NCBI GenBank assembly: GCA_964392415.1
Contig: CAYMPL010000009.1
Coordinates: 1-37,916 of the forward strand
Length of the DNA: 37,916 nt
Direction: 5' to 3'
Source: CAYJMQ01 sp964392415
GTDB taxonomy: Bacteria > Bdellovibrionota > JACOXK01 > 2-02-FULL-40-11
The translations under genes were made by a program, and so were the position numbers. Positions 6,367-14,274 of the stretch are shown here, in pieces. The notes under the pieces were generated by a model. That model was not told the origin of the DNA and did no database searches. It saw only the letters and a list, made by a program, of their open reading frames with translations. Numbering within the stretch: position 1 is the stretch's first letter; the number at the start of each line of letters is the position of its first letter.

Positions 6367-8205
6367 ATGCGAACTCATCCCTGGATGATCTACGATGGCC
6401 AATGCGGATTTTGTCGCCTTTGGATTGAGCGTTGGAAGAAGATAACAGGTGATGCGGTTGCATACGCGCCATTTCAGGATGTTTCAGATCAGTTCCCCAC
6501 CATTCCTGAAGATCAATTTAAATCTTCCGTGCAGTTTGTCGAAACGGATGGAACTATTTATAGCGGGGCTGCGGCTGTCTTTAAATCGCTCTCTTATGCC
6601 CGTAGAAGAAAATGGATGTTTTGGTGTTATAAAAATATTCCAGGGGCTTCGTTTGTAACAGAATCGATTTACCAATTCATTGCAAATCATCGACCGCTTT
6701 TTTCGAAATTGACGACGCTCTTTTGGGGAAAAACAGTTGAGCCTCCGACCTATCTTTTTTCAAGCTGGCTGTTTATTAAAGCCCTTGCCATTATCTATGG
6801 AATTGCTTTTTTCTCACTCTGGATTCAGATCCGGGGGCTTATCGGCACAGATGGGATACTCCCCATTGAATCTTTCTTAAAGGCGATCAAAGGCCACGTC
6901 GGATCCTCGGCCTACTTTTGGTTCCCGACACTTGCATGGCTCAGCCCGACCAACTTCTTTCTCGATTTTCTATCGATGGGGGGCGTTATTCTTTCGATCA
7001 TTCTTTTTTTAGGATTTACGCCGACGATTGCCCTATGGCTTCTGTGGGTGTTTTATCTTTCTTTAACGGTAGCTGGCAGCGAATTCATGCAGTTTCAGTG
7101 GGATGCCCTCCTCCTTGAAACAGGCTTTCTTTCCATTTTCTTATTTCATTCTCAAATCAGATCCCGCTGGAAACAGTTTGTGATGCCATCGCATCTGATT
7201 CATTTTCTTCTCCGCTGGCTTCTTTTCAGGCTCGTCTTTAGTTCAGGGGTGGTAAAGCTGATCAGTGGTGATCCCGCATGGCATTCGTTCACAGCGCTGA
7301 ACTATCATTATGAAACACAGCCACTCCCCACCCCGATTGCCTGGTATGTTCATCAGCTTCCCGAATGGTTTGACAAAGTCTCCTGTGGTTTTATGTTCGC
7401 ATCCGAACTGTTTGTTCCGTTTTTGATCTTTTTTCCAAGAAGGTTCAAATTCTTTGCTTTTGCCCTCCTCATGTTTTTCCAGATAACGATCGCCCTCACC
7501 GGTAACTACACTCATTTCAACTGGCTTACGATTGCCCTTTCTTTTTTGCTTTTGGATGACAGTTATTTTACACGGTGGGTCTTTCATAACTGGCATAGCC
7601 GGCAAAGAGAGCCGAAAAAAATTCCGACCTCTTTCTTAAGACAATCTTTGATTTCAGTCATTGCCCTTTTTGTTCTGATTGTTTCAGGCACGTTTATGAT
7701 TGCCAATCTTTCAAGGCTTCACGACCTCCCCTCCCCGCTTAAAAAAATAATGGCTGTCGCACAGACATTCCATTTTGTGAATAGCTATGGACTTTTTGCC
7801 GTCATGACGACAGAACGAAATGAAATCGTTCTTGAAGGGAGCTATGACAATAAAAACTGGTTTGCTTATGAATTTAAATACAAACCGGGGGAACTTAAAC
7901 GCCGGCCTCCTTTTGTGGCTCCTCACCAGCCGCGCCTAGATTGGCAGATGTGGTTTTTGCCGCTTCAGGATTTTCAGCGGTCGTTTTGGTTTCAAAATTT
8001 CCTCATGCGCCTTTATCAGGGGGCTCCTGATGTCATCGCCCTTCTTGAAAAAAATCCATTTGAAGGAAAACCGCCTAAATATTTACGCATCCAATTCTAC
8101 GAATATCATTTTACCGATTTCGCAGCCAAAAAGAGTCATGGCGCCTGGTGGCGGCGTACCTTGAAAGCAACCCTCCTCTACGCTCGGGATGACAGATCGA
8201 AATAA
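6367..8205 (+). CDS. DCC thiol-oxidoreductase domain fused to lipase maturation factor-like membrane protein
   Basis: 612 aa. Residues 1 to ~115 form a DCC (DUF393) domain opening with IYDGQCGFC; Cys13 and Cys16 form a CxxC-like redox pair. After it comes a polytopic membrane region of many helices from about 130 to 475, then a soluble C-terminus. The segment around 280-335 (LLRWLLFRLVFSSGVVKL, then GDPAWHSFTALNYHYETQP) and the C-terminal NPF...PPKYLRIQFYEYHFT...WWRR pattern match the lipase maturation factor (LMF1) family. Vertebrate LMF1 assists folding of secreted lipases; the bacterial role is not established. The fusion suggests thiol-disulfide or folding work at the membrane. The start has no Shine-Dalgarno. 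The 3' end carries a half copy of the dispersed element. Confidence 0.88.
   Translation: MRTHPWMIYDGQCGFCRLWIERWKKITGDAVAYAPFQDVSDQFPTIPEDQFKSSVQFVETDGTIYSGAAAVFKSLSYARRRKWMFWCYKNIPGASFVTESIYQFIANHRPLFSKLTTLFWGKTVEPPTYLFSSWLFIKALAIIYGIAFFSLWIQIRGLIGTDGILPIESFLKAIKGHVGSSAYFWFPTLAWLSPTNFFLDFLSMGGVILSIILFLGFTPTIALWLLWVFYLSLTVAGSEFMQFQWDALLLETGFLSIFLFHSQIRSRWKQFVMPSHLIHFLLRWLLFRLVFSSGVVKLISGDPAWHSFTALNYHYETQPLPTPIAWYVHQLPEWFDKVSCGFMFASELFVPFLIFFPRRFKFFAFALLMFFQITIALTGNYTHFNWLTIALSFLLLDDSYFTRWVFHNWHSRQREPKKIPTSFLRQSLISVIALFVLIVSGTFMIANLSRLHDLPSPLKKIMAVAQTFHFVNSYGLFAVMTTERNEIVLEGSYDNKNWFAYEFKYKPGELKRRPPFVAPHQPRLDWQMWFLPLQDFQRSFWFQNFLMRLYQGAPDVIALLEKNPFEGKPPKYLRIQFYEYHFTDFAAKKSHGAWWRRTLKATLLYARDDRSK
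8182..8198. repeat. possible half copy of the dispersed hairpin element
   Basis: GCTCGGGATGACAGATC matches the right half of the element (GCTCAGGATGACA at 28467-28479) with one difference. It encodes ARDDRS at the extreme C-terminus of the DCC-LMF protein. A chance match is possible. Confidence 0.35.
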
Positions 8206-8216
8206 ATTATTTTTTA

Positions 8217-8245
8217 TTGGAGAGAGGATAGGGCTGTGCTACAAC
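8217..8245 (+). promoter_or_regulatory. weak promoter-like boxes before the beta-barrel gene
   Basis: TTGGAG (8217-8222) and TACAAC (8240-8245) are 17 nt apart. The -10 ends 7 nt before the GTG at 8253. Each box matches consensus poorly; it is listed because the geometry repeats that of stronger promoters here. Confidence 0.3.
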
Positions 8246-8252
8246 ACTCTGC

Positions 8253-9521
8253 GTGATAAGGGCGTTGTTTCGAACACTCTTGCTTCTTTTTTTATCGATT
8301 CCAAATGTGATTGCTTCACAGACACTTGAAGCGGAGACGACTGCGCTGGCCTATGCCTCCCCCCATCTCAATAATCAACTGGAATCCCGTTACCATCTCT
8401 ATTTTTCACGTCGATCGGATCCCTTGGCGGATCCCTTGGCGCAACTGCAGTATGGGCTTTCCTTGGATCTCTGGGGTCTGATTCCTCAAGACATATCGGA
8501 TTGGGTTGACGTTCGGGAAGCCTTTGCAGGTTTAAATTTTAAAAATTTAAACCTGCAAATCGGAAGGATTCTTCCTGACTGGGCAAAACAGGATATCGAC
8601 AGCCCGCTCCAGAAAATGTTTCCGAAATTCACAATAGATCCGCTCACTCATATCACAGATGGAATCGTTGGAATTTATAGTCACTATCAACATTCTCTAT
8701 TGAACATCGAATTCCTTTATTCTCCCCTCTTCCTCCCCAACAGGGGTGGGGTTCGGTTCGAAAAAGGGCCGGATCAGCGCTTGGGTTCCATTTCCCGCTG
8801 GCTGCCGCCGCTCTTTAATGAAGTAAAAGTAGGAGACGGCGTCATCCCGCTCGACTACGCGCTTCATCTCCCAGCGGTTAAAGACATCCTATTGAGAGAA
8901 AGTGGATTTATCCGATTTTCTTTACAAACCAAAGCCATACAGCTCACGCTGGTGGGAGCTGATTTTTTCGATCCCACGCCAACGCTCAGCTATGACGCAA
9001 AGCTCCACATCAGAGATGAATCTTTGCTCCAGGCGATGGTTCATCTCTACCCTGAATTTTCCCGGGAGCAGATGCTTGGCTTTCAGTCGAAAACGATATG
9101 GAAAAATATTGAACTTTTTAACGATGGGGCCTATTTTAATCGGGAATCGATATTTAAAAATAGGACCGGAATTCGGATTCGAACAGACCATCGCTTTCTC
9201 TCTGAATGGGTGGCTGCCGCTTTGTTTTCAAAGCATTTAAAGGATACGACGAATGCCCCCTCCCCTATTCCAGACCGCCCGGAAGAAACTCTATTTTCAA
9301 AAATCAGTCTTAATCTCTGGTCGGCGTCCCAATTTTCTTTCTCGTATGAAACAGATTTTTCCATGAAACAGAAAATTTTAAGGGGAAGTCTTTCTTTGGG
9401 GCCTTTCGCTCAGATGCAATTTGGAATCGGCTTTGATATCCTCTCTGGCGAAGACCACACCTACTGGGGGTTATTTCGTGGTAACGATCGGATATGGCTG
9501 AAAGGAAGCTATGTTTTTTAA
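8253..9521 (+). CDS. Predicted outer-membrane beta-barrel protein
   Basis: 422 aa from a GTG start. The N-terminus is a signal peptide (MIRALFRTLLLLFLSIP, likely cleaved near VIAS-Q). The mature chain shows many amphipathic beta-strands rich in aromatic residues and ends in GSYVF, a C-terminal Phe typical of outer-membrane barrels. I do not recognise the family; a porin-like or export-channel role is possible. The last 11 nt overlap the start of the EF-hand lipoprotein gene, so the two are translationally coupled and may form one envelope complex. The gene contains a perfect 37-nt palindrome (8523-8559) and a 12-nt tandem duplication (8417-8440), both in frame. The start codon is uncertain because no ribosome binding site is visible. 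Confidence 0.72.
   Translation: MIRALFRTLLLLFLSIPNVIASQTLEAETTALAYASPHLNNQLESRYHLYFSRRSDPLADPLAQLQYGLSLDLWGLIPQDISDWVDVREAFAGLNFKNLNLQIGRILPDWAKQDIDSPLQKMFPKFTIDPLTHITDGIVGIYSHYQHSLLNIEFLYSPLFLPNRGGVRFEKGPDQRLGSISRWLPPLFNEVKVGDGVIPLDYALHLPAVKDILLRESGFIRFSLQTKAIQLTLVGADFFDPTPTLSYDAKLHIRDESLLQAMVHLYPEFSREQMLGFQSKTIWKNIELFNDGAYFNRESIFKNRTGIRIRTDHRFLSEWVAAALFSKHLKDTTNAPSPIPDRPEETLFSKISLNLWSASQFSFSYETDFSMKQKILRGSLSLGPFAQMQFGIGFDILSGEDHTYWGLFRGNDRIWLKGSYVF
8417..8440. repeat. 12-nt tandem duplication in the barrel gene
   Basis: GGATCCCTTGGC occurs twice in direct succession, encoding DPLADPLA. It is an in-frame microduplication near the mature N-terminus. Confidence 0.7.
8523..8559. repeat. perfect 37-nt palindrome inside the barrel CDS
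   Basis: The left arm at 8523-8540 (TTTGCAGG then TTTAAATTTT) is the exact reverse complement of the right arm at 8542-8559, with a single central base at 8541. The 18-bp stem is uninterrupted and is translated as part of the barrel (FAGLNFKNLNLQ). Confidence 0.9.
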
Positions 9522-11826
9522 ATATCTTTTTCTAAGCCTTATTTTTATCGGCGGGTGCGGCTGGGTTGGAGAAGAACCTCCCGCTTCGCCTCGGTTCGTT
9601 ACTATCGGGGACAACTCAAATGGTTCCTCCTCCCCTTCCTGCCAGATCGATCTTGATACCCTTAAAAATCACTTTGAAGCAGGGGTATTGGCTGAAGAGG
9701 AAACCATTCGGGCAACGGCGTGCGCCATGTCGACCTTTCGAGAAGCAGATCGGCATATTGAACCGAGGGAAAAAGGGGTTTTAACCCGAAAAGAAATTGA
9801 GATTCTTCTCAATTCTAAAATTCTTGGAAACCCCGAAAAATTTCATCTTTGGATCGATCGCCTCTTTTCGTGCCGAGATCTTCTTTTGGGTGATCAGGAG
9901 AATACCATCCGTTTTTCTGAGATTGAAGAAATTCTAAAAAGGGTCCAGAGGGGATCTCAGAAAATTGGCGAACTCTCGCAGACCTTTTTTTCGTATAAAC
10001 AAGCTGATAAAAAAGAAGAGAGCTACTGGAATTTTCGAAAAAAAATTTTTAGCGACTACGTTGACATCTTTCGAATGATGCTTGAGAACGATAGCGGGGT
10101 GATCGATCATGATCTTCCAAAAACGCTCCTTCTCAGACAATATCAGCTTTGGGAAGGGCTTGAAGACGAGGTCGGATCGCACTACATTCGGGCTGCGTAT
10201 CTCGCCAATCGTATGCTTTTTGGAGAGAGCGAAGAGAATATTGCCGCTCATGGGATGTCCGAATTCTTAACTTATCTGGAATCGGTCTACCATCTCGTCA
10301 CTCAAATCAACCGGCATCTGGAGAAAGAGATCTGGACATCCAGAGATTCTCTGGGTTTCCTTCAGTCCTATCAACATCTTTTTAAAGTATTGCTGAAGGC
10401 ATTTTTTGATAAAAACATTTCAGAAATAAAACGTGAGGAGCTCACGACACTCCTCGAACTTCTTCATGCGCATAGCGGCGGGAAGGCTCACACATTTGTG
10501 ACGGCAGTCTTTGAATTTAAAATGCAATTATTTGGAGGAAATCTTCAAGTTTCGGGTCGCGATGAAATGAAAGAGCTTCTTAAAATTTTTGATGACAGTA
10601 TCGACATGTATGAAAAGGCGACCTCCCTTTTCACAGAAGAAATTGGCGCAATCGAAAAAGAAGAAATAGCGGCATGGATGAAGGCTCATGATAGAAATCT
10701 CTCTCCCGAGACAAGGAAAAAATTCCAGTATATGATTTCTGATTTCACAAAGACGCTCTATCTTTGGACAACCCCTTTTGAGAAAACCGAAGTCATTCGA
10801 AAGCACCCCTTTATCCTCACGCAGACAACCTTTGTGCCGATCGATCGTATCATTTCGGCCTATGATAAAAATCAAGATGAAAAGCTCTCCATGGCTTCGC
10901 TGGATCGTCATTCCTATCCTGAAATCGGGGATATAGAGCTCACATCATTTCTGACAACCATCCAAAAATTTCTGAAAGGACTCGACCTGCTCACCGAAGG
11001 GGATAAAAAAGAGGATCCCCATCGAAGAATTTGGACCAACCCGCTTGATTTGGACACCATGACCCTTGGGAAAGTTCTTGGGCTTCTTTCAGACCAACTG
11101 CTTTATAACAGCAATGGCGACAATGCGCTCGATCGTTATGAAATTATTGAAGCAACGAGCTTTATTCTTGAAAACAGTCGGGCTGTAACCTGGTTTTATT
11201 GGGATCCTCAAGTTCTCCTCTTCCACCATCAGTTCCCAGGCTCAAAAGAGGTCGGACTGCTCAGAAAAAAACTTGTGGAGTCGCTCAAATCGGTTCCAAC
11301 GCTTCAGTGGTATTTTCCAGTGGCGATGAAAGTCATGTCAGAAAAAGAGATAATGCAATACATTGAAACGATCCTTCAGCCTATTGGAAGGAATCACCCG
11401 GAAATTATTTCTGTGAAAGAGCTGTCAATCATCTTTATCATTGTGCGACTCATCGAACATCTTTTTCTTCGCTTTGACCATAATCAGGATGGCGCTTTAA
11501 ACAAAAGTGAGATCCGAATGATGTATAGACACTTTGAACCGATTATTGAAAAATTAGTCGATGAATATAACCGTCAACCAGGCGCTTTTGGAAACATTCC
11601 GATTTTTGGCGCGATGGGAAAATTCTTATCCATTTTATTCAATCATTTTTTGATGCCATTGGTGGATAAAAAGATCATCTACAGAAGGGTTTTTGAATAT
11701 TCCCTCTCCTATGGAAAACTCCCGGAATTTGGCGGCGATCTTCTCTTTTCATCTTCAAAAATCGGGTCTGACCGCCTTAAAGTTGCAAGTCTCATCGCAC
11801 ATGTCATGAAGAAGTATGTGAAGTAG
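9511..11826 (+). CDS. Large EF-hand lipoprotein of unknown function
   Basis: 771 aa. It has a lipoprotein signal with acylated Cys16 (FIGGC), then a mostly helical protein with several EF-hand-like loops. The clearest is DHNQDGALNKSE at about 656-667, which has Asp/Asn at the ligand positions and a terminal Glu. Others are DKNQDEKLSMAS at about 452 and NSNGDNALDRYE at about 533. Calcium binding is therefore likely, and more degenerate repeats in the N-terminal half suggest an array of EF-hand pairs. The start overlaps the beta-barrel gene by 11 nt, implying coupled synthesis. I do not recognise a named family; a surface or periplasmic calcium-responsive partner of the barrel is inference. Confidence 0.8.
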   Translation: MFFKYLFLSLIFIGGCGWVGEEPPASPRFVTIGDNSNGSSSPSCQIDLDTLKNHFEAGVLAEEETIRATACAMSTFREADRHIEPREKGVLTRKEIEILLNSKILGNPEKFHLWIDRLFSCRDLLLGDQENTIRFSEIEEILKRVQRGSQKIGELSQTFFSYKQADKKEESYWNFRKKIFSDYVDIFRMMLENDSGVIDHDLPKTLLLRQYQLWEGLEDEVGSHYIRAAYLANRMLFGESEENIAAHGMSEFLTYLESVYHLVTQINRHLEKEIWTSRDSLGFLQSYQHLFKVLLKAFFDKNISEIKREELTTLLELLHAHSGGKAHTFVTAVFEFKMQLFGGNLQVSGRDEMKELLKIFDDSIDMYEKATSLFTEEIGAIEKEEIAAWMKAHDRNLSPETRKKFQYMISDFTKTLYLWTTPFEKTEVIRKHPFILTQTTFVPIDRIISAYDKNQDEKLSMASLDRHSYPEIGDIELTSFLTTIQKFLKGLDLLTEGDKKEDPHRRIWTNPLDLDTMTLGKVLGLLSDQLLYNSNGDNALDRYEIIEATSFILENSRAVTWFYWDPQVLLFHHQFPGSKEVGLLRKKLVESLKSVPTLQWYFPVAMKVMSEKEIMQYIETILQPIGRNHPEIISVKELSIIFIIVRLIEHLFLRFDHNQDGALNKSEIRMMYRHFEPIIEKLVDEYNRQPGAFGNIPIFGAMGKFLSILFNHFLMPLVDKKIIYRRVFEYSLSYGKLPEFGGDLLFSSSKIGSDRLKVASLIAHVMKKYVK

Positions 11827-11836
11827 CAGCGATTTC

Positions 11837-11866
11837 TTGCAATTCTTCGTCAACATCTGATACACT
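11837..11866 (+). promoter_or_regulatory. possible promoter of the START-like gene
   Basis: TTGCAA (11837-11842) and TACACT (11861-11866) are separated by 18 nt in the short gap after the lipoprotein gene. Both boxes are imperfect. Confidence 0.35.
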
Positions 11867-11897
11867 TTCATCGTAAGGTTCTTTCTAGTCAGATCTT

Positions 11898-12623
11898 ATG
11901 AAAACGGCCCATGGAAAATGGTGGGAAACTGTTTTCTTTTATTGCCTTATCTCTATTTTTCTATCCCCTTTTGCTTTAGACGCTGCCATTGATTTTTATC
12001 ACAGAGCGGATATCCAAAAGAGGATGATGAATCGCGAGATTATCAGTGTGGTAAGCGCCCTTACGCATCCTGAAAAAGAAAATTTAAAAATACTCTCTGT
12101 CAAAGCCGGCGGAATACTTCACCGGGTTTCGCTGGAACAGGTCACAAAATTTATGACCGATTACGAATCTTTGGAGAAGATCGCGCCCAAATATATAAAA
12201 GCCTCCGCGTTAAAAAAGACAAAGTCAGGGGGAAAGTACATTCATATAAAATCAGCATTAAAAACAGCGTTGATCGATTATGAAGTTGAGAGTCTGATGA
12301 AAATCCATGAGGAAAAACGGGATGATCGCACGCTTATCCATTTTGAGGTTGTCCCTGCAAATTCCCTTGGATTAAAATTTGAAAACGAACGGTTTGTTGG
12401 ATTTAAAGGAACCATGACGGTTCAAAAAATAAGACACACCAAAGAAGATTCATTACTTGCCGTTTTCCAGGGTAAGATGGAAACAGAAAATATTTCAAGC
12501 GTTCTCCCCACCTTTATGCTTCGATTCGCAATGGAGGTTGCCCTGCAAAAGGTAGGAATGCTCTTTCGAAACTATATAGAGAATCTGAATGCGGCTATCA
12601 TACCAGGACGGAGAGTGACATAA
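11898..12623 (+). CDS. Secreted START/SRPBCC-like domain protein
   Basis: 241 aa. An N-terminal hydrophobic segment (about 11-30, FFYCLISIFLSPFAL) acts as signal peptide or anchor. The rest resembles the SRPBCC/START fold: the stretch VSLEQVTKFMTDYESLEKIAPKYIKASAL matches the first helix and strand region of coenzyme Q-binding/START-like proteins, and the protein ends in a long helix (about 205-232). Such domains bind hydrophobic ligands. The product would face the periplasm, so lipid binding or transfer is a reasonable guess, but the ligand is unknown. No Shine-Dalgarno is evident at the ATG. A strong hairpin at 12643-12667 follows the gene. Confidence 0.65.
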   Translation: MKTAHGKWWETVFFYCLISIFLSPFALDAAIDFYHRADIQKRMMNREIISVVSALTHPEKENLKILSVKAGGILHRVSLEQVTKFMTDYESLEKIAPKYIKASALKKTKSGGKYIHIKSALKTALIDYEVESLMKIHEEKRDDRTLIHFEVVPANSLGLKFENERFVGFKGTMTVQKIRHTKEDSLLAVFQGKMETENISSVLPTFMLRFAMEVALQKVGMLFRNYIENLNAAIIPGRRVT

Positions 12624-12642
12624 GCAGTGTTATAATTTGACT

Positions 12643-12667
12643 GCAAACAGCCCACTGGGCTGTTTGC
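12643..12667. terminator. strong terminator-like hairpin
   Basis: GCAAACAGCCC (12643-12653) and GGGCTGTTTGC (12657-12667) form a perfect 11-bp stem with a 3-nt loop. It lies between the START-like gene and the convergent tRNA-Leu gene, so it could end both transcripts. The flanking T-tracts are weak on both sides. Confidence 0.55.
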
Positions 12668-12701
12668 TCATTGGATTCGGCATTTTTCGCTTTGCTCAAA
12701 A

Positions 12702-12785
12702 TGCCTCGGGAGAGAATCGAACTCTCATGGAGTTGCCCCCACACGATTTTGAGTCGTGCGCGTCTACCGGTTCCGCCACCGAGGC
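12702..12785 (-). tRNA. tRNA-Leu (anticodon CAA)
   Basis: On the minus strand the acceptor arms GCCTCGG and CCGAGGC pair perfectly, followed by discriminator A. The anticodon stem CACGA/TCGTG encloses the loop CTCAAAA, giving anticodon CAA. A long variable arm (around GGGGGCAACTCC) and T-loop TTCGATT are present, typical of class II tRNA-Leu. The CCA end is not encoded. Confidence 0.93.
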
Positions 12786-12794
12786 AAATCGCAA

Positions 12795-12816
12795 GCCATT
12801 TGCGTCAGCAAATGGC
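12795..12816. repeat. perfect 9-bp hairpin beside tRNA-Leu
   Basis: GCCATTTGC (12795-12803) and GCAAATGGC (12808-12816) pair across GTCA. It lies upstream of tRNA-Leu and 13 nt from the dispersed element copy at 12830. Confidence 0.6.
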
Positions 12817-12826
12817 GCGCAGTCCT

Positions 12827-12856
12827 GTCATCCTTCGCCCCTTGGGCGAAGGATCT
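12827..12856. repeat. dispersed hairpin element, copy 2 (perfect palindrome)
   Basis: ATCCTTCGCCC (12830-12840) and GGGCGAAGGAT (12844-12854) form a perfect 11-bp stem with loop CTT. Unlike other copies the central mismatch is absent. Confidence 0.7.
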
Positions 12857-12889
12857 CAATACCTCTTTGATTAACTTTCCTTTAAAAGT

Positions 12890-12917
12890 TTGACAAGCAA
12901 TTCTTATCATTTATAAG
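12890..12917 (+). promoter_or_regulatory. sigma70 promoter of tRNA-Arg
   Basis: TTGACA (12890-12895) and TATAAG (12912-12917) are 16 nt apart. The predicted transcription start is about 6 nt before the tRNA 5' end at 12930. Confidence 0.7.
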
Positions 12918-12929
12918 ATCCTTGCCCAT

Positions 12930-13004
12930 GGCCCCGTAGCTCAAAATGGATAGAGCAGAGGTTTCCTAAACCTTTGGTTGGACGTTCGAATCGTCTCGGG
13001 GCCA
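12930..13004 (+). tRNA. tRNA-Arg (anticodon CCT)
   Basis: Acceptor arms GGCCCCG and CGGGGCC pair perfectly with discriminator A. The anticodon stem GAGGT/ACCTT encloses TTCCTAA, giving anticodon CCT for AGG codons. The T-arm carries the TTCGAAT loop. CCA is not encoded. A near-consensus promoter lies directly upstream. Confidence 0.93.
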
Positions 13005-13066
13005 TATTCATTAGACCTTATATTTTTTCGGAAGATGACCAAGAGAGCGTGGTCTATCGATCCTCC

Positions 13067-13207
13067 ATGCTTATTCATAACTACCCGGGAATTCTTAAAA
13101 AATGTGGATTTAGAATTTCTGGGACAGAACTTCTAAAAACGGGGCATTCACACGATGATTATAGAATCCTAAGCTTTACAGCCATCCATCAGAGATTTCT
13201 TCCCTGA
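13067..13207 (+). other. short ORF or gene remnant after tRNA-Arg
   Basis: The 218-nt gap between tRNA-Arg and the next gene contains an open frame that reads on from inside the tRNA to 13207. From ATG 13067 it would encode 46 aa, including ILKKCGFRISGTELLKTGH. That stretch faintly resembles the C-terminal strand-helix of GNAT acetyltransferases, where 'lekcGFr.eG' is common. No ribosome binding site or intact gene is seen. It could be the decayed end of a gene or chance. Confidence 0.2.
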
Positions 13208-13221
13208 CAGAGTGTGGATTA

Positions 13222-14274
13222 TTATTTGAATGGAAAAACCACCATTTTCTTTAAATAGATCAGCGGTTCCTTCTCCACTTGCGCCCTTTTAAAAACAGGG
13301 AGTGTCGCAGCAATATTGCCGCGATGCCTTTCCCAGATTTTCTCAAATAACGAAAGATCTCCATAATACTGCCCCAGACCGGCAAAAACCGCGTTATTGA
13401 AACGGATATTCTCAAAAACATCATAATCATGCGTTTTAAAAGACGGTTTTAATTTTAAAAAATCATTTTTAAGGGCTTCGAATTCGCGTTCTCTTTTTTG
13501 AATTTTTTCATTTTCTGACAACGGTCCGTTATAAAAATTTTGAAGCCGGGATTTCGCTTTCTCAATATAGCCGGAAAAAAGAAGATCATCATATTCGGCA
13601 TGAAGGCTTGCCAGATGCTGTTTCGAATTTTTTCCGTATTTTTGAACCATAAATTCAATCGATCCTTTATTCCCGATGAAGGTTGCGACCCCTTCATTGA
13701 AGAAGGTGTCGCCGCTTTTATAAATCGTTACATGGGTCAGTTCATGGATGATGAGGTTCGCCAACTGATCTTCCCGAAAAGAGAGCATTGATGAAAAAAT
13801 AGGATCATTAAACCACCCCAGCGTGCTATAGGCGGAAACAGATCGAAGATAGGTATCATACCCTTTTTCCTCATATTCTCTTTTTGTTTCAAACGCATAT
13901 TCTTTATCGAAAAAACCGAGATAGCCAATATGCCCGATAAATGGGAACCACCAGGTATGCGGTTCAAGCCGGTCTTTGGGACAGACCACAAGATTGTAGG
14001 CTACCGCGTCACGTCTTAATTTTGAGAGGTCGACATACTCGAGATAGGAACCATCCAGAGACAGCTTCAGCACATTTGAAGAAAAATCTCGGATTTCTAA
14101 GATAAGCTGTAATTTCTCCTGTTCGGCTGACGAGAGCTCCCCCCTTTTGATCACGACAGAAATCGGCTCCGCTTTGTTCATAATCGCCATCTGTCCTTTT
14201 GCGACATGTGCCAGATAAGAAAAGGAACAGCCTGAACAGGAAATAAGGATGCCAAACAAAAAAAACCTCTTCAT
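13222..14274 (-). CDS. Putative zinc aminopeptidase lipoprotein (PF10023-like)
   Basis: 350 aa with a lipoprotein signal and acylated Cys16 (SCSGC). The zinc-metallopeptidase motif HELTH is at residues 177-181, and FFNEGVATFIG at about 191-201 provides Glu194 as the likely third zinc ligand. This HELTH plus NEG-A-F arrangement, with the upstream YSTLGWFNDPIFSSML stretch, matches the 'putative aminopeptidase' family (COG4324, PF10023), whose substrates are not well known. The protein should sit on the periplasmic side of a membrane. It is the last gene of the aconitase-dnaE block; its ATG overlaps the stop codon of the phosphatidyltransferase by 4 nt. No clear terminator is seen downstream. 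Confidence 0.82.
   Translation of the reverse strand: MKRFFLFGILISCSGCSFSYLAHVAKGQMAIMNKAEPISVVIKRGELSSAEQEKLQLILEIRDFSSNVLKLSLDGSYLEYVDLSKLRRDAVAYNLVVCPKDRLEPHTWWFPFIGHIGYLGFFDKEYAFETKREYEEKGYDTYLRSVSAYSTLGWFNDPIFSSMLSFREDQLANLIIHELTHVTIYKSGDTFFNEGVATFIGNKGSIEFMVQKYGKNSKQHLASLHAEYDDLLFSGYIEKAKSRLQNFYNGPLSENEKIQKREREFEALKNDFLKLKPSFKTHDYDVFENIRFNNAVFAGLGQYYGDLSLFEKIWERHRGNIAATLPVFKRAQVEKEPLIYLKKMVVFPFK

Noticed and set aside
12637..12874. Open frames across the tRNA-Leu region
   Set aside because: They overlap the tRNA and hairpins and have no ribosome binding site or protein-like composition.
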